Positions 36,401 through 44,268 of a DNA stretch of 64,000 nucleotides are shown here, piece after piece (positions within the stretch are counted from its first letter, which is position 1; every line of letters starts with the position of its first letter). This DNA is from Bacteroidetes bacterium GWC2_46_850 (GTDB taxonomy: Bacteria; Bacteroidota; Bacteroidia; Bacteroidales; Dysgonomonadaceae). The notes under the pieces were generated by a model, which saw only the letters and a list, made by a program, of their open reading frames with translations, ran no database searches and was not told where the DNA came from. The stretch is taken from the NCBI GenBank assembly GCA_001768325.1, contig MENQ01000021.1, positions 62,001 through 126,000 on the forward strand, given 5' to 3'. Position numbers and translations under genes: made by a program.

Positions 36401-37777
36401 TTAAATCTGAATATGTGATGTACCATAGGGATACCGTTGTGAACGCGCCAACATCTGGTTGGCAGTTTCATTGTTTTTGAATCTCTCCATTTCAGGGTTC
36501 CATTCCAGTCTACCGGGCACCTTCATCGCAATGTGACTGATCAGACAAATGGAGCAGGCACGATGTCCCGGCTCAACAGGAGAGATCGGTTCTTTTCTGG
36601 TCTTGATACACTCTAGCCAGTTACCATGCTGATTGTCACTTCTGTAAAGATGTATTTCATTTTCCTTTATCTCAGTTGTGAGAATCTTTGGGTCGCTGGC
36701 ATCAAGAGCTTTTGCACTGTTTGCCTGCGAGACAGGATCACTGGAAGAAGCTACATAATTGCCTCGGGAAACAAAAATCCAGCCTTCGGTCCCTTCATAT
36801 CTGATTCCGTTTGGATAACCACCGCTTGTATACATGGTTATCCCGTTCTCATACTCCGCCTTTACCATAAAGTCACCGTGCACATCCCACAATCCCGATT
36901 TGGGGAATTGGGCAACCGCTTCTACGGATACAGGTCCAGTGTACTCCGTATTCATACCCCACGCAGCTGAATCGTAATGGTGCTGACCCCATCCCGTGAT
37001 CATGCCTGCTCCGAACTGCTCACACCTCAGCCACCCCGGTCGACCGTAATTCTGTTGAGGATGTACCCGCATTTCCGTATAATACACCTCGGGAGTAGAA
37101 CCAAGCCACATATCATAATTCAGATTCCCGGGCACGGGCATTTCTAACGCTTCCGGTCCGGAGGGATCCCCCGGCAAGCCGATTTTTACGGTATGAAGTT
37201 TCCCGATTCTTCCGTTTCTCACCAACTCGGCGGCAATCCTGAACTGTGGCGAAGAGCGTTGTTGTGTACCTACCTGGAGAATCACACCTTGTTTCCTGAC
37301 GAGGTCACTCAAGAAGCGGCCTTCCGTTACGGTCAGAGAGGTGGGTTTCTGCAGGTAAATATCTTTTTTTGCCAGTGCAGCTCTGGCTGCCGGCTCCGAG
37401 TGCCAGTGATCGGGAGTGCTGATGATGACGGCATCGATATCCTTATTCAAAAGCATTTCCTGATAGTCGTCATACATTCTGGCATTTGAATAGTTGCTGT
37501 TGCCTGTTTTCTTTGCATAGTAATTGTCTATGTATTTTTTTCCATCAAGAAGCCGCTTTTTATCCACATCACACACGGCTATGAACTGAGCCTGACCATA
37601 CTTTATGGTTTCTGCCATATCGTGATCGCGGGCAATCCTGCCAAAACCAATCTGCCCGATATTAATTTTATTACTCGGTGCATTCTTGCCAAACAGGGAT
37701 GAGGGAACAATAGTAGGAAAAACCGCTGTGCCGACTGCTGTTGCTGCTGCCTTCTTTATAAACATCCTTCTTTCCAT
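36401..37777 (-). CDS. Tat-exported Gfo/Idh/MocA family oxidoreductase
   Basis: A 458-residue protein with an N-terminal ERRMFIKKAAATAVGTAVF segment: a Tat-like signal in which the second twin position is unusual (RRMF), so export by Tat is probable but not certain. The Rossmann loop IGQIGFGRIARDHD is intact. The catalytic motif reads IYLQKPTSLT, with Gln in place of the usual Glu before the conserved KP. STPDHWHSEPA and GWGQHHYDSAAWG are typical of the family. It probably oxidises a sugar hydroxyl in the periplasm. It follows a DUF6807 gene by 11 bp. Confidence 0.87.
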   Translation of the reverse strand: MERRMFIKKAAATAVGTAVFPTIVPSSLFGKNAPSNKINIGQIGFGRIARDHDMAETIKYGQAQFIAVCDVDKKRLLDGKKYIDNYYAKKTGNSNYSNARMYDDYQEMLLNKDIDAVIISTPDHWHSEPAARAALAKKDIYLQKPTSLTVTEGRFLSDLVRKQGVILQVGTQQRSSPQFRIAAELVRNGRIGKLHTVKIGLPGDPSGPEALEMPVPGNLNYDMWLGSTPEVYYTEMRVHPQQNYGRPGWLRCEQFGAGMITGWGQHHYDSAAWGMNTEYTGPVSVEAVAQFPKSGLWDVHGDFMVKAEYENGITMYTSGGYPNGIRYEGTEGWIFVSRGNYVASSSDPVSQANSAKALDASDPKILTTEIKENEIHLYRSDNQHGNWLECIKTRKEPISPVEPGHRACSICLISHIAMKVPGRLEWNPEMERFKNNETANQMLARSQRYPYGTSHIQI

Positions 37778-37788
37778 TTGATTTGTAT

Positions 37789-38685
37789 TTATTCTGATTT
37801 GTATTTTTCAAATTCCTGTGCGATATCTGCTTCAAGGTGATTTCCGGAATGAACCAACACCCGGTATCTGAGCTTGATCTCCTCCCCTTTTTTCAACAAT
37901 GTGTTTTTATCATTCTCCGGCCAATACATGGGTGTGGGTGAAAAAAAACCATAGTCGCGAGTGAACCAGGGCGAAGGATACCACTCATTTGACGGATGTT
38001 GCATGATAGCCATTCCTTCCGTTTTTCCCAATCTCTGACCAGAACAATCCATCCAGAACGAACTTTTTCCGAAGGTGTTCTTCTCTCCCGTCTCTCCTTC
38101 TGCATTGATCATGACTCCACCATTAATTACGGCCAAATCAGGATCCATTCTTCCGCTGAACAGCGAATGATTTGTTTTTTCGATTACTACATCCAGCAGC
38201 ATTTCCATGGTTACATCGAAGTCTATTTGAAATTTACCTTTCGAAGGAGCCGAAACAGTAATTGTACGCTTGTCCTTGATGGGCGCATCGGCACCGGGCC
38301 GTCTCCAGATGCATTCGTTCTCAATCACCACTTTCTCTTTTCCCGACTCTATGATATCGGCTCTAAGAGAGATAATCTGTCCTCTTTCGAGACCCTCCTG
38401 CCAGTAATTACCCCCATTTACTTTGTCGCATCCAAAAAAAAGAGAACTGTGATGCGGATAGTTTGCATTGCGCATCGAGGTTACAGAGGCATTCGACGGC
38501 CCGTTGACTGGATAAAAGAAAGGATACTTCTCGAATTCAGAAAGAACGTAGTTTGTAAACAGATTTCCGTTAATCCTGATCTCAATCCTATCTCCCACTT
38601 TATTCGCGGTTACCTTTTCCTGAGCAGAAGCGACCTGACATGAAAGAGCTATACTCAGCATGATGAATGGAATATGTTTTTTCAT
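37789..38685 (-). CDS. DUF6807 (PmoA-like) exported protein
   Basis: A 298-residue secreted protein with a signal peptide ending VASAQ. The DUF6807 hallmarks are FYPVNGPSNASVTSMR, YPHHSSLFFGCDKVNGGNYW and IMQHPSNEWYPSPWFTRDYG. The fold is thought to be a beta sandwich with a surface cleft, and these proteins co-occur with Gfo/Idh/MocA and DUF1080 proteins in Bacteroidota and Planctomycetota. The clustered His and Asp residues (HH, CD, HPSN) suggest a catalytic or metal site. No reaction is established to my knowledge. It shares an operon with a longer paralogue 23 bp upstream. Confidence 0.78.
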   Translation of the reverse strand: MKKHIPFIMLSIALSCQVASAQEKVTANKVGDRIEIRINGNLFTNYVLSEFEKYPFFYPVNGPSNASVTSMRNANYPHHSSLFFGCDKVNGGNYWQEGLERGQIISLRADIIESGKEKVVIENECIWRRPGADAPIKDKRTITVSAPSKGKFQIDFDVTMEMLLDVVIEKTNHSLFSGRMDPDLAVINGGVMINAEGETGEKNTFGKSSFWMDCSGQRLGKTEGMAIMQHPSNEWYPSPWFTRDYGFFSPTPMYWPENDKNTLLKKGEEIKLRYRVLVHSGNHLEADIAQEFEKYKSE

Positions 38686-38708
38686 TTATTTTGTTTAATT
38701 ACATTAGA

Positions 38709-39953
38709 CTATTTATAATCAATTTCCGGAGTTCCGGAAAAACTGTTCCAATAACTTTCAGCTGTTTCTTTGTCCATTTTCCCATCAAAAACAATCATCC
38801 TGTATTTCAGCACATAGTCGTTCCCATTTTTTAATGCCCACGATTTGTGCCGGATGGGGGTAAATTCGAAATACATGTCTCCTCTGCCGCCATTCCCATC
38901 TATTGGCCATACCCGCATAGGTTCCGGATGCGCACGATTTGACGGATGGCTTAAAAACAAGATCCCCGATCTTTCTCCATTCACACCCGATTCTCCTTCT
39001 ACAATACACCAACGGGCATTACTGCCATCCGCATCTACCCTTGTTTTACCTTCTGATGTCAACACGGTACAGTTCTCTTTTGTCCATCTTTCAGTCGCCC
39101 TGTAACCTATTCCTCCTCCATATCTGTAGGCATCTAACATAATTCCGTTCTTCAATGGCGTGTTGATGGACGTAGTATAGTCAATAACCCAAACTCCTTT
39201 TTTGCCATTCCATACCCTTACATCCAATAGTTCATTCATCGCAATCTGATCCTCCCCTTTTGCGCCAAAATCCATATGCTGTTGCAATGCCTTAAAACCC
39301 GAGAATACCTGACCGGTAATTTCAGACAAAAAACCGGCAAACCTGACGGTTCCCTGTCCTTTGTTTAAATTCCAGAAATCCACTTCACGATCTTCAATAT
39401 GCGTCAATGTCCATGGGCCCCAGATGCCATAATGGTGATAATGATCAGGCGGTTGAACCCGTGAGAGCACTTCTCCTTTCGGAGACCATAAAGGATGTAT
39501 AAATCCTGATCTTTTAAATAAGGGATCAACGCCTTTGGGTGGATACATCGTCTCGAAGCGGTAACTGAGTATGGAACTCTTTTGAGCATAGAGGGTAAGA
39601 TTTCCATCCGATTTATTGATTTGAATCTGATTATCCCGACTCTCTGCTCCTTTTTTATCTGACAATTTGAGTATGAACTTTCTGGTTGAATTCTTTGGGG
39701 ATAAACCATCTAATATAAACCATAGTCTGGCAGAATAGCCGGGTTCAGTTTGACTGGGGACAAGTTTATGATCTGATTTAGTTATTTCATATAATTCCAA
39801 CTGAAGACTATCATTATATTTAATCAAATCCAGCGGGATTGAGACCGGAGCATCCCGATAATCCTTGTCCATCCTGAAGGAGAATCCAATTAATTCCTGT
39901 GCAGAAATAGGCAGTGAAAGGAATAATAGAAACATTACAATGACATATCTCAT
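38709..39953 (-). CDS. DUF6807 (PmoA-like) exported protein, long form
   Basis: A 414-residue secreted protein (signal peptide LLFLSLPISAQ). An extra N-terminal beta region of about 100 residues precedes the DUF6807 part, which shows PPDHYHHYGIWGPWTLTHIE, then FLSHPSNRAHPEPMRVWPID and the C-terminal KSWALKNGNDYVLKYRMIVFDG. It pairs with the shorter paralogue next door, and the shared motif is the HH(Y/S)...HPSN pattern. It is the first gene of the operon, about 138 bp from its predicted -7 box and divergent from the AraC regulator. Confidence 0.78.
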   Translation of the reverse strand: MRYVIVMFLLFLSLPISAQELIGFSFRMDKDYRDAPVSIPLDLIKYNDSLQLELYEITKSDHKLVPSQTEPGYSARLWFILDGLSPKNSTRKFILKLSDKKGAESRDNQIQINKSDGNLTLYAQKSSILSYRFETMYPPKGVDPLFKRSGFIHPLWSPKGEVLSRVQPPDHYHHYGIWGPWTLTHIEDREVDFWNLNKGQGTVRFAGFLSEITGQVFSGFKALQQHMDFGAKGEDQIAMNELLDVRVWNGKKGVWVIDYTTSINTPLKNGIMLDAYRYGGGIGYRATERWTKENCTVLTSEGKTRVDADGSNARWCIVEGESGVNGERSGILFLSHPSNRAHPEPMRVWPIDGNGGRGDMYFEFTPIRHKSWALKNGNDYVLKYRMIVFDGKMDKETAESYWNSFSGTPEIDYK

Positions 39954-40090
39954 AAGCTAATATTTTTACACATTTATATACCACTGAAAACTCCAAAACT
40001 TCCTTTAATCAGCAGAATTGCCACTGTGATAAAACTAGAGAGCACTTTACACTGCGGTTTTTCATTTATTAAGTAAAACAAGCATGATAT

Positions 40091-40098
40091 CAAAATTA
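40091..40098 (-). promoter_or_regulatory. Candidate -7 box (TAATTTTG) for the oxidative glycoside operon
   Basis: Exact TAnnTTTG match on the minus strand. The leader to the first DUF6807 gene would be about 130 nt. Confidence 0.4.
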
Positions 40099-40228
40099 TA
40101 ACCTTCGAATATGGTAATTATTAAATACAATCCTACTTTTAAATCATTTAATAAGGAAAATTAATCAAAAAGTATCATTAATAAATTAAATTACAAAAAA
40201 AGCGCATAATAAAGTTAAATACAAATAT

Positions 40229-40236
40229 TATATTTG
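40229..40236 (+). promoter_or_regulatory. Candidate -7 box (TATATTTG) for the AraC regulator gene
   Basis: Exact TAnnTTTG match that also forms the right arm of a perfect CAAATAT-t-ATATTTG palindrome (40222-40236). Confidence 0.4.
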
Positions 40237-40259
40237 CAGTTGAATGTACAATATTTGCA
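40230..40259 (+). repeat. Direct repeat ATATTTGCA, 21 bp apart: candidate AraC operator
   Basis: Copies at 40230-40238 and 40251-40259 are identical and spaced exactly two helical turns, the geometry used by AraC-family activators. The first copy overlaps the -7 box, which would fit autorepression. Confidence 0.4.
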
Positions 40260-40382
40260 TCTCTACAAAAAAATTATTTTGTTAAGCAATTTGAACTGAA
40301 GACAAGTTTGCCTGGACAATGTTATTCCGAGAATTCAACATGGAGGAATAAAGATGATCTGAATAGCCTAATAAATAAATTT

Positions 40383-41264
40383 ATGAACAAGTTAATGCAT
40401 GAACAACTCAATCTGAAAAATGGATCACCGGTTAAAATAAAATGGTGTGATTATGATTTTTTCAAGTACCCCATACACTACCACAGTGAGTATGAAATTA
40501 TTTACATTGTTAAGAGTACCGGCAAAAGATTTGTTGGCAATAATGTTGAACATTATTCCGATGGAGATCTGGTTTTACTGGGAAGCAATGTTCCGCATAT
40601 GTATAAAAGTGATCCTTTCTATTACCAAAATATCGGAAAACGACGCGTACAAGCGGTCATTCTTCATTTCTCGAATGATTTTTTCCGTCATGCCATAGAA
40701 CACTATCCAGAATTCTACCGCATTAAGACACTGTTGAATCAATCCCAACATGGAATCAGTTTTCCGGATAGTAAGGCTAGTCAGATGATCAAGAGCAGTC
40801 TTATAAAGGCATTGGATATGAAAAGTCTGGAATTAACGTTGGAATGCATCCGGATTCTTTCCATGATGGGTGAAACTGAAGCGAAAATATTTCTGAACGA
40901 AGATTATGTAGATCAAGCTCCCGTTAATCAACATGACGATCCCAGAATAATTAAAATATTATCACTACTGCATCAACATTATGTAGAAAACCTCTCATTA
41001 CAATATCTTGCAGAAAAGGCGGGCATGAATAAGGCGGCATTTTGTCGTTTCTTCAAAGAAAAAACAAGCAAATCCTGCTTTGGCTATATCAACGAAATGA
41101 GGATTAATTTTGCCTGCAAATTACTCCGGGAAGGAGGGTTGTCCATTACTCAAATATGTTACGAAACGGGATACAACAATATTTCCAATTTTAACAGACA
41201 ATTCAAGAAAATCACAAAGTTTACTCCCTCAGAATATCTGAGGGAGTTTAAAAAGATAAAATAA
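40383..41264 (+). CDS. AraC family regulator with cupin sensor domain
   Basis: A 293-residue transcription factor. The N-terminal cupin (about 15-110) shows YPIHYHSEYEIIYIV, GDLVLLGSNVPHMY and HFSNDFF, the layout of sugar-sensing AraC proteins. The C-terminal 100 residues are the double HTH (LSLQYLAEKAGMNKAAFCRFF and LSITQICYETGYNNISNFNR). It is divergent from the DUF6807-led operon and very likely controls it. The frame is open further upstream, but I place the start at the ATG at 40383; ATG 40395 is also possible. It ends 12 bp before the convergent LarA-like gene. Confidence 0.9.
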   Translation: MNKLMHEQLNLKNGSPVKIKWCDYDFFKYPIHYHSEYEIIYIVKSTGKRFVGNNVEHYSDGDLVLLGSNVPHMYKSDPFYYQNIGKRRVQAVILHFSNDFFRHAIEHYPEFYRIKTLLNQSQHGISFPDSKASQMIKSSLIKALDMKSLELTLECIRILSMMGETEAKIFLNEDYVDQAPVNQHDDPRIIKILSLLHQHYVENLSLQYLAEKAGMNKAAFCRFFKEKTSKSCFGYINEMRINFACKLLREGGLSITQICYETGYNNISNFNRQFKKITKFTPSEYLREFKKIK

Positions 41265-41276
41265 GCCACAGGATGA

Positions 41277-42560
41277 TTATTCAAATCGATCCCTGTACGC
41301 CCATAATCCCAGTGCCGGGCTGGAGATGTAGTAAATCTCTTCACCATCCGGAAGCGTATTGAATCCCTCTTTGAGGTGGGAAACATCGTATCGTTGCAGT
41401 GCTTCATCGATATCCCCCCATTGAAAACCGACACTTTCAATCTCTTCCTGCGTGAGGTTTTCTATTCCTTTTCCCGGATAATAGGTGATTGAAAATCTCC
41501 CTTCCGACGATCCGTGGATCAGGTGTGCTGCTGCGCCCAGGTTATCCCGCAGCTCCGGGTCTGCCGATACAGCATTCAGGGTATGGGGTGTGCCAAAATA
41601 GCCGTACTTACGGATCAACCGGTCAATGGTTTTATCCTCTCCAAACTCTTTCAGGGCAGGAGCCAGCACAATCAACTCACCGCCATCTGCAATAGCCATG
41701 CGGGTGCGGTAAACCGACTTGTTACCCAGCCAGGTACTCTTGAACTCAGTTGGATCCAGCCAGACGACAACCTTTTTCAGGGGTCGCTCTACCATCACAA
41801 AATTGACCTCCAGTGACAACTTTGCAGCACGGTCGAATACGTCGAAATCATCCCCCACAAACAGTCCGTACGTCTGTTGTTGTCCCTTTTCGTTCACGCC
41901 TACGACTGTGAGTACATAAACAATGGGCAAATCTTTCAGATACTTCTCTGTCGCATAGTTGAATACCCGTCGTACCGGTGTATCGGCACGACCCATCATC
42001 CGCTCCATGCCGTAAACGGCACCGATATAATGACTCTTATTGATTCCTTCGCTTCCGCCGGTACCCACCAGAATATTCTTGTTGTAGTTCGCCATGCCCA
42101 CTACCTCGTGGGGCACCACCTGACCAATGGAGAGAATCAGGTCGAAACCACCCTCGACCAGCAGCCTGTTAACTTGTGCCGGCCAGGCAAAGTCCACTTT
42201 CCCTTCCGATACCTCCCGGATGTATTCCGCCGGCACTTCACCCAGTGTAGCCACGTCGTTGCGCCAGTCGTGATCGCGAATGAGGGATTTTGGCGTTTTC
42301 CCGAACATGTGATCAATCTGATGCACCGTCATGGGGGTATGTGTACCCAGGGCCGGAAGGATATCGGTCAATTTTTCGCCGTAATACTCCCAGGTCATTT
42401 CGGTGAGCTCACCCGCTCTGCTGGGCAGCCGGGTATAATCGGGCGGAACGGCCAGAATCTTCTGCCGTTCCCCCAATCTATTCAATGCTTCGTACAGTCC
42501 CTGCTTCAAATCCGCTTTCGACAAGTTGGTCTGAGCGGAACCATTTTCGTAATAAATCAT
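41277..42560 (-). CDS. LarA-family nickel-dependent racemase/epimerase homologue (possible sugar-acid 2-epimerase)
   Basis: A 427-residue cytoplasmic protein of the lactate-racemase (LarA, formerly DUF2088) superfamily. Key positions are recognisable: VPPDYTR (38-44), GTHTPM with His74, IGQVVPHE with His151, then Lys161 and His177 (NKSHYIG), matching the histidines and the lysine that hold the nickel-pincer cofactor in LarA. Besides lactate racemases the family includes 2-epimerases of other 2-hydroxy acids, including gluconate. Being last in a hexuronate operon behind gnd, it is best explained as a D-mannonate/D-gluconate 2-epimerase; this is inference. The cofactor genes larB, larC and larE are not in the window. 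Confidence 0.82.
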   Translation of the reverse strand: MIYYENGSAQTNLSKADLKQGLYEALNRLGERQKILAVPPDYTRLPSRAGELTEMTWEYYGEKLTDILPALGTHTPMTVHQIDHMFGKTPKSLIRDHDWRNDVATLGEVPAEYIREVSEGKVDFAWPAQVNRLLVEGGFDLILSIGQVVPHEVVGMANYNKNILVGTGGSEGINKSHYIGAVYGMERMMGRADTPVRRVFNYATEKYLKDLPIVYVLTVVGVNEKGQQQTYGLFVGDDFDVFDRAAKLSLEVNFVMVERPLKKVVVWLDPTEFKSTWLGNKSVYRTRMAIADGGELIVLAPALKEFGEDKTIDRLIRKYGYFGTPHTLNAVSADPELRDNLGAAAHLIHGSSEGRFSITYYPGKGIENLTQEEIESVGFQWGDIDEALQRYDVSHLKEGFNTLPDGEEIYYISSPALGLWAYRDRFE

Positions 42561-42587
42561 CTTATTTTTGATTTAACATGTGGGATG

Positions 42588-42617
42588 TAAATCATCGAAT
42601 CTTAAATCATCGAATCA
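42588..42617 (+). repeat. Two 15-bp tandem repeats (TAAATCATCGAATC-type) between gnd and the LarA-like gene
   Basis: TAAATCATCGAATCT is followed directly by TAAATCATCGAATCA. The core ATCATC(A/G)AATC also appears, in the opposite orientation, in the 15-bp repeats at 45355. Confidence 0.7.
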
Positions 42618-42644
42618 ATACATCGCCACATCAATCCATCAAAA

Positions 42645-44099
42645 TTAAACATCATAGGTGGTGGAAGCCGTACTTCCGCCACGTCCTGTCCAGTCGGTAT
42701 GGAAGAACTTGCCACGCGGGCTGTCGAGTCGTTCATACTGATGGGCGCCAAAATAGTCGCGCTGTGCCTGCAGCAGGTTAGCCGGAAGACGTTCGCTGCG
42801 GAAACCGTCGTAATACCCCAATGCCGCTGTGATAGCCGGTACGGGAATACCATTCAACAGTGCCGTGGCACATACCCTGCGCCAGCTCTCTTCCGCCGAC
42901 TCTACCGCATTCTTGAAGAAGGGATCGAGCAGCAGGTTTTCCAATGCCGGATTGTTGTCGAATGCTTTCTTGATGTCTCCCAGGAAACGGGAACGAATGA
43001 TACAACCGCCACGCCACATCAATGCGATCCCACCATAATTGAGGTTCCAATCATACTCTTTGGCTGCCTCCATCATCAGGTCGTAACCCTGTGCGTAGGA
43101 GATAATCTTGGCTCCGTAGATGGCGTTTTCCAGGTCATCGATAAATTGCTGCTTGTCGCCTTTAAAATCCGGTTTTTTACCCACCAGTGTTTTAGATGCC
43201 TTCACCCGCAGATCTTTCTGTGCAGAGAGACAACGGGAGAAGACCGATTCACCGATCAGCGTGAGGGGAATACCCAGGTCGAGGGCTGTGACGGCAGTCC
43301 ATTTACCGGTACCTTTTTGTCCGGCGGTATCGAGTATTTTTTCTACCAATGGAGATCCGTCTTCATCTTTGAAGGCCAGAATGTCGGTGGTAATCTCGAT
43401 CAAATAGGAATCCAGGACCCCTTTGTTCCATTTTTTAAATACTTCGTGCTGCTCGAAAGCATCCATACCAAGCAGATCTTTCATCAGATGATAGGCTTCG
43501 TTGATGATCTGCATATCGCCATATTCAATGCCGTTGTGCACCATTTTCACAAAGTGGCCGGCGCCATTCTCTCCTACCCAGTCGCAGCAGGGAACACCAC
43601 CGTCAACCTTGGCAGCCACAGCCTGAAAGATCTCTTTCACATGCGGCCATGCTTCGGGTGATCCACCAGGCATCATGGAGGGGCCATTCAATGCACCCTC
43701 TTCACCGCCGGAGACACCCGTTCCAACATAAAGCAAGCCTTTGCTTTCCACATATTTTGTTCTGCGGATGCTGTCGGGAAAGTGACTATTACCACCATCA
43801 ATGATGATGTCGCCCGGTTCAAGCAGGGGGATGAGCAATTCGATAAAATCGTCTACCGGTTTACCGGCTTTGACCAGCATCATCACCTTGCGGGGTCGTT
43901 GGATGGATGCCACAAACTCTTCGAGTGAATGGGCTCCGATAAAATTCTTTCCTTTTCCTCTCCCTGCCAGAAAGTGGTCCACTTTGGCAACTGTTCTGTT
44001 GAAAACAGCCACGGTATATCCCTTACTTTCCATATTCAGGACCAGATTCTCACCCATCACGGCCAATCCGATCAATCCAATATCTGCTTTTTCTTTCAT
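42645..44099 (-). CDS. gnd: 6-phosphogluconate dehydrogenase, decarboxylating
   Basis: A 484-residue cytoplasmic enzyme converting 6-phosphogluconate and NADP+ to ribulose 5-phosphate, CO2 and NADPH. Evidence: Rossmann loop IGLIGLAVMGENL (8-20), NRT at the NADP site, GGNSHF, the substrate loop GVSGGEEGALNGPSMMPGG and the catalytic GHFVKMVHNGIEYGD. Length and C-terminal arm are those of the long Gnd type. It is not accompanied by zwf or pgl, its normal partners in the oxidative pentose phosphate pathway, but by hexuronate genes. Its leader contains a perfect Fur/PerR-like palindrome (44158-44174). Confidence 0.96.
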   Translation of the reverse strand: MKEKADIGLIGLAVMGENLVLNMESKGYTVAVFNRTVAKVDHFLAGRGKGKNFIGAHSLEEFVASIQRPRKVMMLVKAGKPVDDFIELLIPLLEPGDIIIDGGNSHFPDSIRRTKYVESKGLLYVGTGVSGGEEGALNGPSMMPGGSPEAWPHVKEIFQAVAAKVDGGVPCCDWVGENGAGHFVKMVHNGIEYGDMQIINEAYHLMKDLLGMDAFEQHEVFKKWNKGVLDSYLIEITTDILAFKDEDGSPLVEKILDTAGQKGTGKWTAVTALDLGIPLTLIGESVFSRCLSAQKDLRVKASKTLVGKKPDFKGDKQQFIDDLENAIYGAKIISYAQGYDLMMEAAKEYDWNLNYGGIALMWRGGCIIRSRFLGDIKKAFDNNPALENLLLDPFFKNAVESAEESWRRVCATALLNGIPVPAITAALGYYDGFRSERLPANLLQAQRDYFGAHQYERLDSPRGKFFHTDWTGRGGSTASTTYDV

Positions 44100-44157
44100 A
44101 CGATTAATCCATTTTTTTTCATTATGGTGTATGGAACTCGCAATAATAATGTATCAT

Positions 44158-44174
44158 ATGATAATGATTATCAT
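44158..44174. promoter_or_regulatory. Perfect Fur/PerR-type 7-1-7 palindrome upstream of gnd
   Basis: TGATAATgATTATCA, extended by one more complementary base on each side, equals the consensus described for Fur and PerR of other phyla. It lies about 60 bp before the gnd start. It could place NADPH formation under iron or peroxide control, or could be chance in AT-rich DNA. Confidence 0.5.
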
Positions 44175-44268
44175 GCTCGTTTCATTTATTTATATTTATT
44201 TATTTTCAAGACACAAGAATCAAGGACCAAGATCACATTGACTTTGTCCACATTGGTTCATTCAATAA

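Larger units (their letters stand above)
39954..40382. other. 429-bp regulatory region between the oxidative operon and its AraC gene
   Basis: Very AT-rich, with no coding potential. It contains a minus-strand -7 box (40091), a plus-strand -7 box (40229) and two direct ATATTTGCA repeats 21 bp apart (40230 and 40251). Confidence 0.6.

Noticed and set aside
42699-43661. A 320-codon frame opposite gnd
   Set aside because: Mirror of a strongly conserved enzyme gene; no domain or start context.
44200-44245. ACAAGAATCAAGGACCAAGATCAC segment as a third member of the 15-bp repeats
   Set aside because: It has an irregular period and does not contain the ATCATC(A/G)AATC core.
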